The notes beneath the pieces are model-generated. The model saw only the letters and a list, made by a program, of their open reading frames with translations, ran no database searches and was not told the origin of the DNA. DNA of 35,361 nucleotides from an uncultured Verrucomicrobiales bacterium (GTDB lineage: Bacteria > Verrucomicrobiota > Verrucomicrobiia > Verrucomicrobiales > Akkermansiaceae), in contig CALDZJ010000025.1 of assembly GCA_937944055.1 (NCBI GenBank), positions 1 through 35,361 on the forward strand, written 5' to 3'. A program made the position numbers and the translations under genes. Below are positions 24,379 to 32,908 of the stretch, piece by piece. The stretch's first letter is position 1. Each line of letters begins with the position of its first letter.

Positions 24379-26097
24379 ATGACCACACGCCTCATCACCC
24401 TCTTCTTTCTCCTAGCTGGAGCCCTTTTTGCCGACTCCTACCGTCCGCCAAATATGGACAAGGAACTCTTTAAAACAGACAAACTCGCCATTGATAAAAT
24501 CTCCCGTACCGCCCTCTTTTCTGGGCTCATCTCCGTCGCCCGGGACTTTGATGATAAAGAAAACGAGGTCGACTATGAGCTCCGCTCAAATGCCCTCGCC
24601 ATCGCCGGTCGCCTCGACCCAGAATCAGAAACCTTCAAAGATACCGCTGACGACCTCGAAACTCGCGGCAAAACAAACGCTGAAGACGGCGCGACAAAAT
24701 CCGCCATCTCCGCCAAAATCTACCGCGGCATCCGGGCCCTCCTTCGTAAAAAAGGAAACAGCGATAACGAGAAATGCGCCGCCTACTGCATCGACATCGC
24801 CCTTCGCCTCGATCCTGATGGAAAATACGAAAGCAAGCTCACCACCTATCGGGATAAAGTCGGCAAAGCTGACTGGAAAGACATGCTAAAAGCCCCAACC
24901 TCTCGCAGCCCGTGGGATCGTAATGAAGATAACGAGTTCAAGGAACGCTCAGAAACCATCCCCGGAGGTGATGCTGAGAAATTCGCCGCCACCCAGCGCG
25001 TCGTTTATGGCCTCTCCGTCCTCACCCTCTCCAATGGCCGCCAAGCAGGCGCCGCCTCATCTCTCAGCGCCACCGCCCTCCGTGATAAAGACACCGAGGG
25101 CATCGAGTTCCACATCGACCAAAAAGTCGGTAACATGACCGGCAACTCGCTAGAAGAGATTCAGAAACTCATGCGCGTGCGCCACGAGGAAGCAGGCCGC
25201 ATCCCCTCCGGCTATAAAGTCGAAATCACCTTCGAAGATAAAGACCAACTTCTTGACGGACCCTCTGCCGGCACCGCCATGTCCATCATCCTAGACTCCC
25301 TCTTCACCGGCTTAGAGCTAGATGACCGCTTCGCGATCACCGGCGCCATCACCGCTGACGGGAAAGTCACCCGCATCGGCGGCGTCGCCGGCAAAGTCCG
25401 CGGAGCCACCAAAAAAGGCTGTAACCTCGTCGGCGTCCCTCATGAAAACATCAAAGGAGTCTCCGACATCCTCGTCCTCGGCGGGATTGACCCACTCATC
25501 AACATTCAGGTCTTCAGCTTCAAAACCCTCGATGAAGCCCTCATGGTCGCCTCGAAGAACAAACCGGAAAAAGTCCAATCCACCATCGATGACTTTAATA
25601 AAGTAGCCTCCATCATTAAGGAAAAAGGCATCAGCTCCCTCTCCGATCGCAAAGTCATCTCCCTCCTCGAAAGCGTAGTCGAAAAAATGCCCCATCATCA
25701 ATCAGCCCAAATCCTCCTAAGCGTCGCCAAAAAGAAAGAAGCAAAGATCCTCTCAGTTGGCGGATCCTTCCACCAAATTAACATCAAAACCTCCGCCATG
25801 GTCGAGAAAGTCCAAATGATGACTTGGTCCGGAAAATTCAACTACACCTCCTCAGACCGACAAGATGCCAAAGAGTCCCTCGCCGAGCTTGAAGAAGTCG
25901 CCGAAAAGCTCGATCCACGCCTCAAGGACTATAACGAAGCCATGCTCTCCATCTTAAAGGTCTACTCAAATGGCCGCGATGAAGATGAAGATGACGAGAG
26001 CTTCATCAAGCGCCTCAAAAAAGAATGGGAAGAGCTCTCAGCTAAGCGCAAAAAACTCATGGGAGATCCCGAAATCGTCGAAGAACTCTACGGCTAA
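24379..26097 (+). CDS. Exported Lon-like (S16) serine protease
   Basis: A 572-residue protein with a signal peptide (MTTRLITLFFLLAGALFA). The Lon proteolytic domain spans about residues 205-395. The catalytic Ser lies in LLDGPSAGTAMSI (S296) and the dyad Lys in GGVAGKVRGA (K339); their 43-residue spacing equals that of E. coli Lon (S679/K722). There is no AAA+ ATPase domain, so it is an ATP-independent, exported Lon-like protease. The N-terminal 200 residues are helical and charged (DFDDKENEVDYELRS). The C-terminal part (about 400-572) is acidic and helical with DEDEDDESF. It follows the serine-less relative by 70 bp, and a strong bidirectional terminator ends the unit. Substrates are unknown; both genes probably form one periplasmic complex (inference). 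Confidence 0.82.
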   Translation: MTTRLITLFFLLAGALFADSYRPPNMDKELFKTDKLAIDKISRTALFSGLISVARDFDDKENEVDYELRSNALAIAGRLDPESETFKDTADDLETRGKTNAEDGATKSAISAKIYRGIRALLRKKGNSDNEKCAAYCIDIALRLDPDGKYESKLTTYRDKVGKADWKDMLKAPTSRSPWDRNEDNEFKERSETIPGGDAEKFAATQRVVYGLSVLTLSNGRQAGAASSLSATALRDKDTEGIEFHIDQKVGNMTGNSLEEIQKLMRVRHEEAGRIPSGYKVEITFEDKDQLLDGPSAGTAMSIILDSLFTGLELDDRFAITGAITADGKVTRIGGVAGKVRGATKKGCNLVGVPHENIKGVSDILVLGGIDPLINIQVFSFKTLDEALMVASKNKPEKVQSTIDDFNKVASIIKEKGISSLSDRKVISLLESVVEKMPHHQSAQILLSVAKKKEAKILSVGGSFHQINIKTSAMVEKVQMMTWSGKFNYTSSDRQDAKESLAELEEVAEKLDPRLKDYNEAMLSILKVYSNGRDEDEDDESFIKRLKKEWEELSAKRKKLMGDPEIVEELYG

Positions 26098-26124
26098 TTC
26101 ACCCTAATTGCACCCTCCCTCAGC

Positions 26125-26168
26125 AAAAAAAAGGACCGTCACTCTTCAAAAGAGGACGGTCCTTTTTT
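26125..26168. terminator. Strong bidirectional intrinsic terminator
   Basis: AAAAAAGGACCGTC and GACGGTCCTTTTTT form a perfect stem, extended inside by CTCTT/AAGAG around a CAA loop. T-runs lie on both strands. It sits between the converging Lon-like protease and hflC genes and serves both. Confidence 0.95.
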
Positions 26169-26186
26169 GTACCGAGAAGAGCCTCC

Positions 26187-27131
26187 TTACTCGCTCCCAT
26201 TTAAAAGCTTAAAAAGCTCCGAATCGGTCGAGAGAATCACCGTCGTCTTATCATCCAAAATCCTATCATAGGCCTCTAGCGTTTTCACAAACTGATAAAA
26301 ATTCTCCTGCTCTAGAGTTCCACCATAAGCCTCCGCATAAATCCGGGTAGACTCCGCATCAGCCTCACCCAGAATCGCTTGCACCTTACGATAAGCCTCT
26401 GACTCAATCTTCTTCACCTCACGCTCCATCGTCCCCTTGATCCGAGCCGCTTCACCAGCACCCTCTGAGCGGAAACGCTCCGCGATCTGCTGGCGCTCCG
26501 AAATCATGCGCTGGTAAATCTGTGGCGCCACCTCGTTATTATAATTGATCCGCTTAAAGCGTAGATCCAACAAAGTGATGCCAAAATCTTCCAATTTTGC
26601 CTTCGCCGTCTCAAAGACATTACGCTCGATCATCCGGCGCCCGACCTTGATCTCCTCAAAATCGACCTCCTTCTCAATCTGCACATCTGTCGTCGCCGGC
26701 TTACGCCCCTTCGTAGATCTCACCACCTCGATCAAATCATGCTTAGCCACCGCGTTCCGCGTTTCAGAGCCCAAGATATCATCCAGCCGTGAGAGCGCGC
26801 TCCGCTCATCACGCAGCTTTTGAAAATAAGCGAGAGGATCAGAAATCTTCCACCGTGCGAAAGTATCCACCTGAATGTAAGTCTTATCACGCGTCGGCAT
26901 CTGCGAGCTCACCCCATCCCATGCCAAGACCCGCTTCTCAATCTCATTCACCTTCACCACGAAGGGGACCTTAAAATGCAGACCAGCTTCATCGATCGGA
27001 TCGCCCACCGGCTTCCCGAATTGCGTTAAAATCACCTGCTGATCCTCTCTTACGGTATAAATCGTACCTGTCACAAATAAGAGGACGATCACCACGAAGG
27101 CAAAAATCATCAACCCCACCGCCTTTTTCAT
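26187..27131 (-). CDS. hflC: HflC, SPFH-family FtsH modulator
   Basis: A 314-residue SPFH/band-7 protein. An N-terminal membrane anchor (VGLMIFAFVVIVLLFVTG) precedes the band-7 domain with TVREDQQVILTQFGKPVG, KRVLAWDG, IQVDTFARWKISDPLAYF and LLDLRFKRINYNNEV. A long coiled coil follows (RMISERQQIAERFRSEGAGE, EREVKKIESEAYRKVQAILGEA). With HflK it forms a cage around the FtsH protease at the inner membrane and limits its access to membrane substrates. Its ATG overlaps the hflK stop by 4 bp. A shared bidirectional terminator lies 19 bp beyond its stop. Confidence 0.95.
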   Translation of the reverse strand: MKKAVGLMIFAFVVIVLLFVTGTIYTVREDQQVILTQFGKPVGDPIDEAGLHFKVPFVVKVNEIEKRVLAWDGVSSQMPTRDKTYIQVDTFARWKISDPLAYFQKLRDERSALSRLDDILGSETRNAVAKHDLIEVVRSTKGRKPATTDVQIEKEVDFEEIKVGRRMIERNVFETAKAKLEDFGITLLDLRFKRINYNNEVAPQIYQRMISERQQIAERFRSEGAGEAARIKGTMEREVKKIESEAYRKVQAILGEADAESTRIYAEAYGGTLEQENFYQFVKTLEAYDRILDDKTTVILSTDSELFKLLNGSE

Positions 27132-28123
27132 CGAGCACCTCCTCTTCCATTCAGGGCATTATTAAGATCCAGAAGCGGAAGCGGCTTACTCGCCTCCCCA
27201 TCCATAATCACCTTACTCTTCAGAAGCGGGAGCACATCCTTCATTTTTTCTAAATAAAGGCGCTTTCGCGTAATCGCAGGCGCCTTTTGATATTCGTTAA
27301 AAAGCGCCACAAAGCGCTCAGCATCACCCGTCGCCTCGTTCACCCGCTGAAGCCGGTCCCCCTCCGCGCTGCTGATCTTTTGATCCGCTTCGCCCAAGGT
27401 TCTCGGCACCGCCTTATTGTAGAGCCCCTTCGCCACGTTGATCTGCTTTGCCTTATCCTGCTGAGCTTGATTCACCTCATTAAAGGAAGACTGAACCGGC
27501 CTTGGCGGATTCACGTTCTTAAGTTGCAGCTGATCAATCTGTAAGCCCAAGCCGTAAGAATCGACCAACTCTTGCAGCTTCACCAAGGCATCCACCTCGA
27601 TGGACTGCCGCCCAATCGTAATCACCTCATCCACCGTGCGATCACCCACCACTTCACGCATCACCGACTCCGAGGCATCACGCATCGTATCCTCAGGATC
27701 GCGAACTAGGAAGAGATAAGCCTGTGGATCACTGATTCGATACTGCACCACCCACTCCACCAAGGCTGAGTTCTTATCACCCGTGATCATCGTTTGCTCA
27801 GCCTCCCACTCCCTTGGACGACTTTGGTAAGAATTAGTCGCCCCCTGCGTTCCGAACCCGAATTCCATTTTTAAAGTCCGCGCCACCGGTATCACCTCCT
27901 TCGTCTCGAACCAGAAAGGTAATTTAAAATGCAGCCCCGGCTCCGCCGTCCGATTGTATTTCCCAAAGCGCAAGATTACCGCTTGAGAATCAGCTGGGAC
28001 CGTGAAGTAACTCGTCAACACCGTTGCGAGCAACATGACCCCAGGAATGATCAAGCCCGCTCGCAGGCCCACCTTCCGCAAGGCCTGACGCGCCGCCTCA
28101 TTATCAATTCTTATTTCTGCCAT
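27128..28123 (-). CDS. hflK: HflK, SPFH-family FtsH modulator
   Basis: A 331-residue partner of HflC. It has one transmembrane segment (GLIIPGVMLLATVLTSYF), then the band-7 domain with DSQAVILRFGKYNRTAEPGLHFKLP, EEWAEQ-like EWEAEQTMITGDKN, VVQYRISDPQAYLF and IDQLQLKNVNPPRPVQ. A coiled-coil region with alternating charge (FNEVNQAQQDKAKQINVA) follows. The length is shorter than E. coli HflK because the Gly/Pro-rich N-terminal tail is missing. It is 51 bp downstream of the DUF937 gene, likely in the same operon, and overlaps hflC by 4 bp. Confidence 0.94.
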   Translation of the reverse strand: MAEIRIDNEAARQALRKVGLRAGLIIPGVMLLATVLTSYFTVPADSQAVILRFGKYNRTAEPGLHFKLPFWFETKEVIPVARTLKMEFGFGTQGATNSYQSRPREWEAEQTMITGDKNSALVEWVVQYRISDPQAYLFLVRDPEDTMRDASESVMREVVGDRTVDEVITIGRQSIEVDALVKLQELVDSYGLGLQIDQLQLKNVNPPRPVQSSFNEVNQAQQDKAKQINVAKGLYNKAVPRTLGEADQKISSAEGDRLQRVNEATGDAERFVALFNEYQKAPAITRKRLYLEKMKDVLPLLKSKVIMDGEASKPLPLLDLNNALNGRGGAR

Positions 28124-28174
28124 AGGGCCTGAGACTCATCACTGATCTCCGAAGCGGCAATGAGAATCTCAGCC

Positions 28175-28792
28175 TTATTTACGCCCCAACAAGAGAGAAA
28201 GGAGCCACCGGAAGATCCCGCCGCGACCTTGCGACATTCTCCCCTGCCCACCACCCATCACCATCCCGGCAATGTCATCAATGATTGAGCCATCTCCATC
28301 CCGATCCAGAATACTACTAATCCCCCCAGCTAAGCCTCCCCCTCGGCTCTGTGCTGCACTTTCCCGAGCAGGCCCCTGCCCGCCTTTTTTCATTAGCATT
28401 CCCAGAATAATCGGAGCTAACATCGGCAGAATTTTCTTAGCTAACTCCCCGCCGATATTAAATTTCTTAGAAAGCGCCTGCGCCGTTTGCTCCTGCTCCT
28501 CATCTCCAAAGATCGCGCGCGTCTGTGAACGATGCCCCGCCAAGCCCTTCTCAAAAACATCATCGATATGATCGGCTTGATCAGAGGTGATCCCGGCCTG
28601 CGCGAGGAGTTCTTCAATCCCGCCTTCACCCAGCTCCTCCTTCTTACGCTTCAGAGAACCGAGTACCAGCGGAGAAATTGCCGAAAGAGCTTGGATTGAT
28701 TGCTCAGGAGTCAGCTCCGTGGCGGCACTTAGCTTACTCGCAACTTGCTCACCATGGCTCTCGATCAGGGACTTTGTAAATTCATCATTCAT
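28175..28792 (-). CDS. DUF937-family protein
   Basis: A 205-residue protein of the DUF937 type: an N-terminal helical repeat (VASKLSAATELTPEQSIQALSAISPLVLGSL), a second one (ALSKKFNIGGELAKKILPMLAPIILGMLMKK) and a Gly-rich tail (GGGLAGGISSILDRDGDGSI) with hydrophobic segments, ending in RWLLSLLLGRK. The function of the family is unknown. It lies upstream of hflK and hflC, suggesting co-expression with the FtsH-modulator genes. Confidence 0.85.
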   Translation of the reverse strand: MNDEFTKSLIESHGEQVASKLSAATELTPEQSIQALSAISPLVLGSLKRKKEELGEGGIEELLAQAGITSDQADHIDDVFEKGLAGHRSQTRAIFGDEEQEQTAQALSKKFNIGGELAKKILPMLAPIILGMLMKKGGQGPARESAAQSRGGGLAGGISSILDRDGDGSIIDDIAGMVMGGGQGRMSQGRGGIFRWLLSLLLGRK

Positions 28793-28893
28793 TGCTGTTA
28801 GAATAGTGACACTTCTTCAGCTCTCTGTCCATGAAGAGTCGCGATAAATCAAATGCCGCGCGCACGCTCGAATGTTAGACCGCCTTCACATGC

Positions 28894-29934
28894 TCACTTA
28901 AGCATCGCCATCACCTCATCCAGAGAAGTTGCGATTTCATAATCCTTCCGATCGCAAACCCTCTCCATCAGCGGGAGTAAGGAATCCCAAAAGCCCTTCC
29001 CAGTCGCGTCTGGACGATTAAAAATCACCACCTTCTTCCCCTTCATCAACTCACTTCCCTGCTGCTTAAAGATCATAAGAGCAAAGAGCTCCTGCACCGT
29101 TCCTGCACCGCCCGGGAAGATCACAAAGGAATCAGAATTCTCAATCATGACCTCCATCCGAGTGTAAATATCATCACGTAGCCAGAAGCACGATAAGCCT
29201 TCCGGCAGACCCTCTAGCTCGATGATGTGCGGCACGTTTGATCCAGCCGTCCAGCCGCCCGCGCCCACCGATCCACGCACCACCGCACCCATAATTCCCG
29301 TTTTGCCCGCTCCCGAAACACAGCCAAATTTATTTTCTGCGAGACGCCGCCCCAGTTCTTCACCATCAGAAATGTAGGCCGGATCCTCCAAGCTCGCCGA
29401 ACAAAAGACACAGACACTCCCCACCAAATCACTCGGAGCCGGTGTATCCGCCTTCGGGATCTCAGTCTTTATCGCGATTTCACGTCCCGCATCTGGCATC
29501 CCCTGCTTCGCCGCTAAATGCAGACGCTTGATCACCTTCTCCGGCGTCGAGGCACTCAGCAAAAAATCGCGATGATCCTGCCTCACCGTCCCCAATTCCC
29601 GCAGCTCCGCAAACAAGCGGAACAAGGGATCCCATGAAAAATCGCTATTTAAAATCACGGTCGGCTTCCCCGCCAAGTGCTTATCAAGAGTCTGGTAGCC
29701 CACAAAAACCGATGTGGCCTTAAACATATCCTCCAGCGAGGCACCGGGCGTAAAGACGAAGGCATCTGACTCCACAATCTTCTCCTCAATATTCGCCAAA
29801 GTGATCTTCTGATTCCCGTTTGAATTAGAAATATCCCACCCAGCATTATAGAGGAGAAATAGGAGCTTAGCGCGCGTAGAGCGGCCCTCATCTTCAGCAC
29901 CAAGAACAGTTCCAGAAAGTCTAACCAATGGCAT
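28894..29934 (-). CDS. Tandem LOG-family protein (lysine decarboxylase-like fold)
   Basis: A 346-residue protein with two LOG/Rossmann domains. The C-terminal one (about 165-346) has SVCVFCSASLEDPAYISDGE, GCVSGAGKTGIMGAVVRG, a TRMEVMIENSD arginine and the catalytic PGGAGTVQELF motif, as in nucleotide 5'-monophosphate phosphoribohydrolases. The N-terminal one (1-140) is shorter and degenerate: VESDAFVFTPGASLEDMF stands in place of PGGxGTxxE and only part of the Rossmann fold is present. The usual reaction is cleavage of a nucleoside monophosphate to base and ribose phosphate. It is divergent from the cytosine deaminase gene, suggesting linked nucleobase metabolism. Confidence 0.85.
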   Translation of the reverse strand: MPLVRLSGTVLGAEDEGRSTRAKLLFLLYNAGWDISNSNGNQKITLANIEEKIVESDAFVFTPGASLEDMFKATSVFVGYQTLDKHLAGKPTVILNSDFSWDPLFRLFAELRELGTVRQDHRDFLLSASTPEKVIKRLHLAAKQGMPDAGREIAIKTEIPKADTPAPSDLVGSVCVFCSASLEDPAYISDGEELGRRLAENKFGCVSGAGKTGIMGAVVRGSVGAGGWTAGSNVPHIIELEGLPEGLSCFWLRDDIYTRMEVMIENSDSFVIFPGGAGTVQELFALMIFKQQGSELMKGKKVVIFNRPDATGKGFWDSLLPLMERVCDRKDYEIATSLDEVMAMLK

Positions 29935-30010
29935 TTTCGTAAAAGTAATGATTCACCGCCTCGGAAACTTCTCCCTCGCGCGGTCCCTAAAGATAACCGA
30001 TTCTTCTCAA

Positions 30011-30451
30011 GTGAAACCACATTTTTTAAAAGAAGCATTTTTGGAAGCCCGCCTTGGACTCGCTGAAGGCGGCATCCCCATCGGCAGCATCCTCGTCCAC
30101 CAAGGAAAAATCCTCGGGCGGGGCCACAACCGCCGCGTTCAAAAAAATAGCACCATCCTCCATGGTGAAATGGATGCCCTCGAAAACGCCGGCCGCCAAA
30201 GCGCTGCCGTCTATCGCGAATGCCAGCTCTACACCACCCTCTCCCCCTGCTCCATGTGCAGCGGAGCCATCCTCCTCTACGGCATTCCAAAAGTCATCAT
30301 CGGCGAGAATCAATCCTTCATGGGACAAGAAGACGTTCTCCGCGCCCAAGGAGTCGAAATCGAAGTCGCCCAAGATGCCGACTGCCTCGCCCTCATGCAC
30401 AACTTCATCAAAAATCACCCCCAGCTCTGGAACGAGGACATCGGCCTTTAA
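30011..30451 (+). CDS. Cytosine deaminase of the small yeast FCY1 type
   Basis: About 146 residues, matching small zinc-dependent cytosine deaminases. The zinc site is HGEMDALENAGR (His and Glu) and LSPCSMCSGAILLYGIP (two Cys). Strikingly close to yeast Fcy1p are GIPIGSILVHQGKILGRGHN, the QKNSTILHGE stretch and the ending HPQLWNEDIGL (cf. RPQDWFEDIGE). It converts cytosine to uracil and ammonia. The start is uncertain: the GTG at 30011 places the first helix (LKEAFLEARLGLAEGG) as in homologues and leaves promoter room, while an in-frame ATG at 29948 would add 21 unrelated residues. Divergent from the LOG gene and 31 bp before a methyltransferase gene. Confidence 0.85.
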   Translation: MKPHFLKEAFLEARLGLAEGGIPIGSILVHQGKILGRGHNRRVQKNSTILHGEMDALENAGRQSAAVYRECQLYTTLSPCSMCSGAILLYGIPKVIIGENQSFMGQEDVLRAQGVEIEVAQDADCLALMHNFIKNHPQLWNEDIGL

Positions 30452-30482
30452 AGACTCCACTACTCCACACCTCAAACCACCC

Positions 30483-31127
30483 ATGACCCTTCGCCAACTC
30501 CCCCTCAGTCCTGAGCCACCTCCGCCCCCCAGTGAGCTCCCTCCAGCCGTCACCCAACTCCTCGAGGAAGCCGAAAAACGCTGCGATGCCTTCTTCGATG
30601 CTGGCCTCGATCGGCGCTACCCGCGCTACCTTCCCAGCAATCCACAAAAGGTCTTCGCCGCCATCACCGCGCTCAAAGACTCACAGCTCCTCCGCGGCAA
30701 TCTCTTCTGCGAATGGGGATCCGGCTTCGGCATCGCCACCTGCATGGCCTCCCTCTTAGGATTTGAGGCCACCGGCATCGAGCTCGAGCCCGGCCTAGTC
30801 GAACTCTCCACCCAACTCGCTCAGGACCTTCACATCCCAGTCGAGTTCCTCTGCACCAGCTACCTTCCTGAAGGATACGAGGAAGTAGAAGGCATCGGCG
30901 GAAAAGACCTTCTCGTCCCCGAGGCCACCACCTCAGGCGGAGCAAACATCGACATCACCCCCATCTACGATGGACTCGATCTTGACGAAGTGGCCCTCTT
31001 CTTCGTCTACCCCTGGCCCGGCCAAGAAGAATTCATGATGGACCTCTTCCAAGCCATCGCCTCAGAAGACGCCATCCTCCTCATCTACCACGCCGACGCC
31101 TCCACCACCGCCTACCGCAGAAGATAG
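30483..31127 (+). CDS. Class I SAM-dependent methyltransferase-like protein
   Basis: 214 residues with a Pro-rich start (PLSPEPPPPPSELPP) and a Rossmann methyltransferase fold: motif I FCEWGSGFGIATCMASLLG (about 78-96), the acidic end of strand 2 ATGIELEPG, and ALFFVYPWPGQEEFMMDLF as strands 4-5. The substrate cannot be told from the sequence. I chose ATG 30483; the frame is open about 140 codons further upstream but that part overlaps the deaminase gene and looks like a shadow. It is probably cotranscribed with the deaminase. Confidence 0.75.
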   Translation: MTLRQLPLSPEPPPPPSELPPAVTQLLEEAEKRCDAFFDAGLDRRYPRYLPSNPQKVFAAITALKDSQLLRGNLFCEWGSGFGIATCMASLLGFEATGIELEPGLVELSTQLAQDLHIPVEFLCTSYLPEGYEEVEGIGGKDLLVPEATTSGGANIDITPIYDGLDLDEVALFFVYPWPGQEEFMMDLFQAIASEDAILLIYHADASTTAYRRR

Positions 31128-31210
31128 CGCCTCCTTCCCCTTTCCTAGAAATCTCGTCACAGCAGAAACCGCATAAACAAAGAGGCTCAATCTAAGGATT
31201 GATCGAAATC

Positions 31211-31696
31211 ATGCGTTCCTATGAAAAAGCTATGACGCGCAAAAAAAGATCCCCCTCTCCCTCCCATGACCATCCTGAACTCAATCTCTCTTCTCTCGTA
31301 GATGTCTGCTTTCTCCTCCTCATCTACTTTCTCATCACTTCTCAAATCATCAGAAAAGAGAACGATCTCAGCACTGCTCTCCCCTCCTATCATCACTTTC
31401 ATCAACCCATCGAGCAGAGTCCTCTCATCCTGCTCATCGAGGACAATGGGAGCATCTCAATCCGTAACGAAGCCGGCAGCCTCGAATTAGTAGAGCCCAA
31501 ATTTTCATCCCCAGAACTTCCCACCCTCTCCCAGCGCCTCCTCCTTCACAGAGACCTCTCGCTCACCTCCGGCCACAAGGCACTCGTCAAAGTCAAAGTA
31601 AGTGGGCAGGCAAAACAACAACGAGTCACCGATGTCCTAAACGCCCTCGCTGGAGCAAAGATCACTGAAATCATCTTCCTCGAATCATCATCATAG
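31211..31696 (+). CDS. ExbD/TolR-family protein, orphan
   Basis: About 161 residues. The single transmembrane segment carries the family signature: HPELNLSSLVDVCFLLLIYFLITSQ, in which the Asp of SLVDVCFLLLIYF is the proton-pathway residue of ExbD/TolR. A basic N-terminal tail (TRKKRSPSPSHDH) is cytoplasmic, and the periplasmic domain is about 100 residues (ALVKVKVSGQAKQQRVTDVLNALAGA is typical of the fold). These proteins use the proton motive force with ExbB/TolQ to energise TonB or TolA. No ExbB, TonB or TolA gene is near, so partners must be encoded elsewhere. ATG 31211 has AGGA about 12 nt upstream; an ATG at 31232 is possible. Confidence 0.82.
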   Translation: MRSYEKAMTRKKRSPSPSHDHPELNLSSLVDVCFLLLIYFLITSQIIRKENDLSTALPSYHHFHQPIEQSPLILLIEDNGSISIRNEAGSLELVEPKFSSPELPTLSQRLLLHRDLSLTSGHKALVKVKVSGQAKQQRVTDVLNALAGAKITEIIFLESSS

Positions 31697-31761
31697 GCCT
31701 CGCCCAAGCCGCATAATCTCCTTCTTGGCATCAAGCCCCCGCGGGCTACCTTGCTTGCGTC

Positions 31762-32877
31762 ATGAAAACCTTCCCCCATTCCCTCGCGCTCTTTTACTGC
31801 CTCTCTCTGAGCCTCCCCAGCCAAGCCCAGCTCTCAAAGATTCCCACTTGGTCCCCTCTCAAAACGAGCTCAACGGCCACCACGCTCCGCTCCGGCGGCG
31901 CCAGTTACATCCGCTCACTTCAATACCTCACGCCCCAGCCCGCCACTACCGCCGCTCAACTCAGCGCGATCAATCCACACCTCCCAAAGATCCTCCCCGA
32001 CTTCAATCTCCTCCTCGAAAACGCCCAGCTTTCTTCCCGCTTTCAACAACTCTACGACACCAAGCACAAGACCAACCGCTCCGGTAGTCTCCTCACCTCG
32101 CATAACTACTTCGATTGCGAAACCACTCTCCTCCTCACCCATCCCAGCACTCAGCAAAAAGTCTTCCTCCTCCAGTCCGATATGGACGTCGTCACCGATG
32201 GCTCCGACCCCGGACGCTCTCCCCTCATCTCAAACTACGACTTAGCTCGTACTTCCGACTGGTTCCTCCCCGAGACCTCATACTCTTGGGTCAACACCAC
32301 TTCAGAGCCAAACCCCTTCCTCAATTACTACCCCGAAACCCTCAGCAAACTTCAAAAGCTCCGCACACAACTCGAAGCCGAAGCTAAAAAAGACCCCGGC
32401 GTCGTCTGGCGCGAAATGATCCGCGCTTGCGACTCACAAATTTACCGTGTCAAAGAACGCGGCCTTCATTCTTACACCAAAACCAACCTCAAAAAACGCC
32501 GCTTCCTCCTCGCGACCGAAGACCCCTTCGTCGTCCTCCCCGTCCCCTGGGTGAAATCCACCGCTCCCTTCTCCCCTCGCATGGGCGACTACGCCGCCGT
32601 CATCTATAAAGACAAAATCTACCCCGCGATCCTCGGCGACGCCGGCCCTTCTTCAAAAACGGGCGAAGCCTCCCTGCGCCTCGCCCGCGCCCTCAACCCA
32701 AAGGCCAATGGCAAAACCCGCGCCGTCTCCGATCTCAGCGTCACCTACCTCTTCTTCCCCAAATCCGCCGGCCCACGCAAAGCACCAAACCTCCCCGAAT
32801 GGCACGCCAAAGTCACCTCTCTCTTAAACAACATCGGCGGCCTTGGCCCCAACTACACCCTCCATACGTGGGATTGA
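31762..32877 (+). CDS. Exported GH75 chitosanase-like protein
   Basis: A 371-residue protein with a signal peptide (ALFYCLSLSLPSQA). The C-terminal half resembles family 75 glycoside hydrolases (fungal-type chitosanases): DMDVVTDGSDPGR for the DxDG acid motif, DPFVVLPVPWV, GDYAAVIYKDKIYPAILGDAG, then TGEASLRLARALNP, which is like the conserved GEAS segment of the family. The insert between the first acid motif and the LATEDPFVVLP strand (about 90 residues) is helical. If active, it would cleave chitosan or a related amino-polysaccharide outside the cell. The match is from motif recall only. It is the last conserved-looking gene before the accessory end. Confidence 0.6.
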   Translation: MKTFPHSLALFYCLSLSLPSQAQLSKIPTWSPLKTSSTATTLRSGGASYIRSLQYLTPQPATTAAQLSAINPHLPKILPDFNLLLENAQLSSRFQQLYDTKHKTNRSGSLLTSHNYFDCETTLLLTHPSTQQKVFLLQSDMDVVTDGSDPGRSPLISNYDLARTSDWFLPETSYSWVNTTSEPNPFLNYYPETLSKLQKLRTQLEAEAKKDPGVVWREMIRACDSQIYRVKERGLHSYTKTNLKKRRFLLATEDPFVVLPVPWVKSTAPFSPRMGDYAAVIYKDKIYPAILGDAGPSSKTGEASLRLARALNPKANGKTRAVSDLSVTYLFFPKSAGPRKAPNLPEWHAKVTSLLNNIGGLGPNYTLHTWD

Positions 32878-32908
32878 TCCCCACCGTAATTCAGCCTACC
32901 GTAAGAGC

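Noticed and set aside
30054-30482. Upstream extension of the methyltransferase frame
   Set aside because: Ser/Lys/Pro-rich sequence out of frame with, and overlapping, the cytosine deaminase gene. The family-like part begins at ATG 30483.
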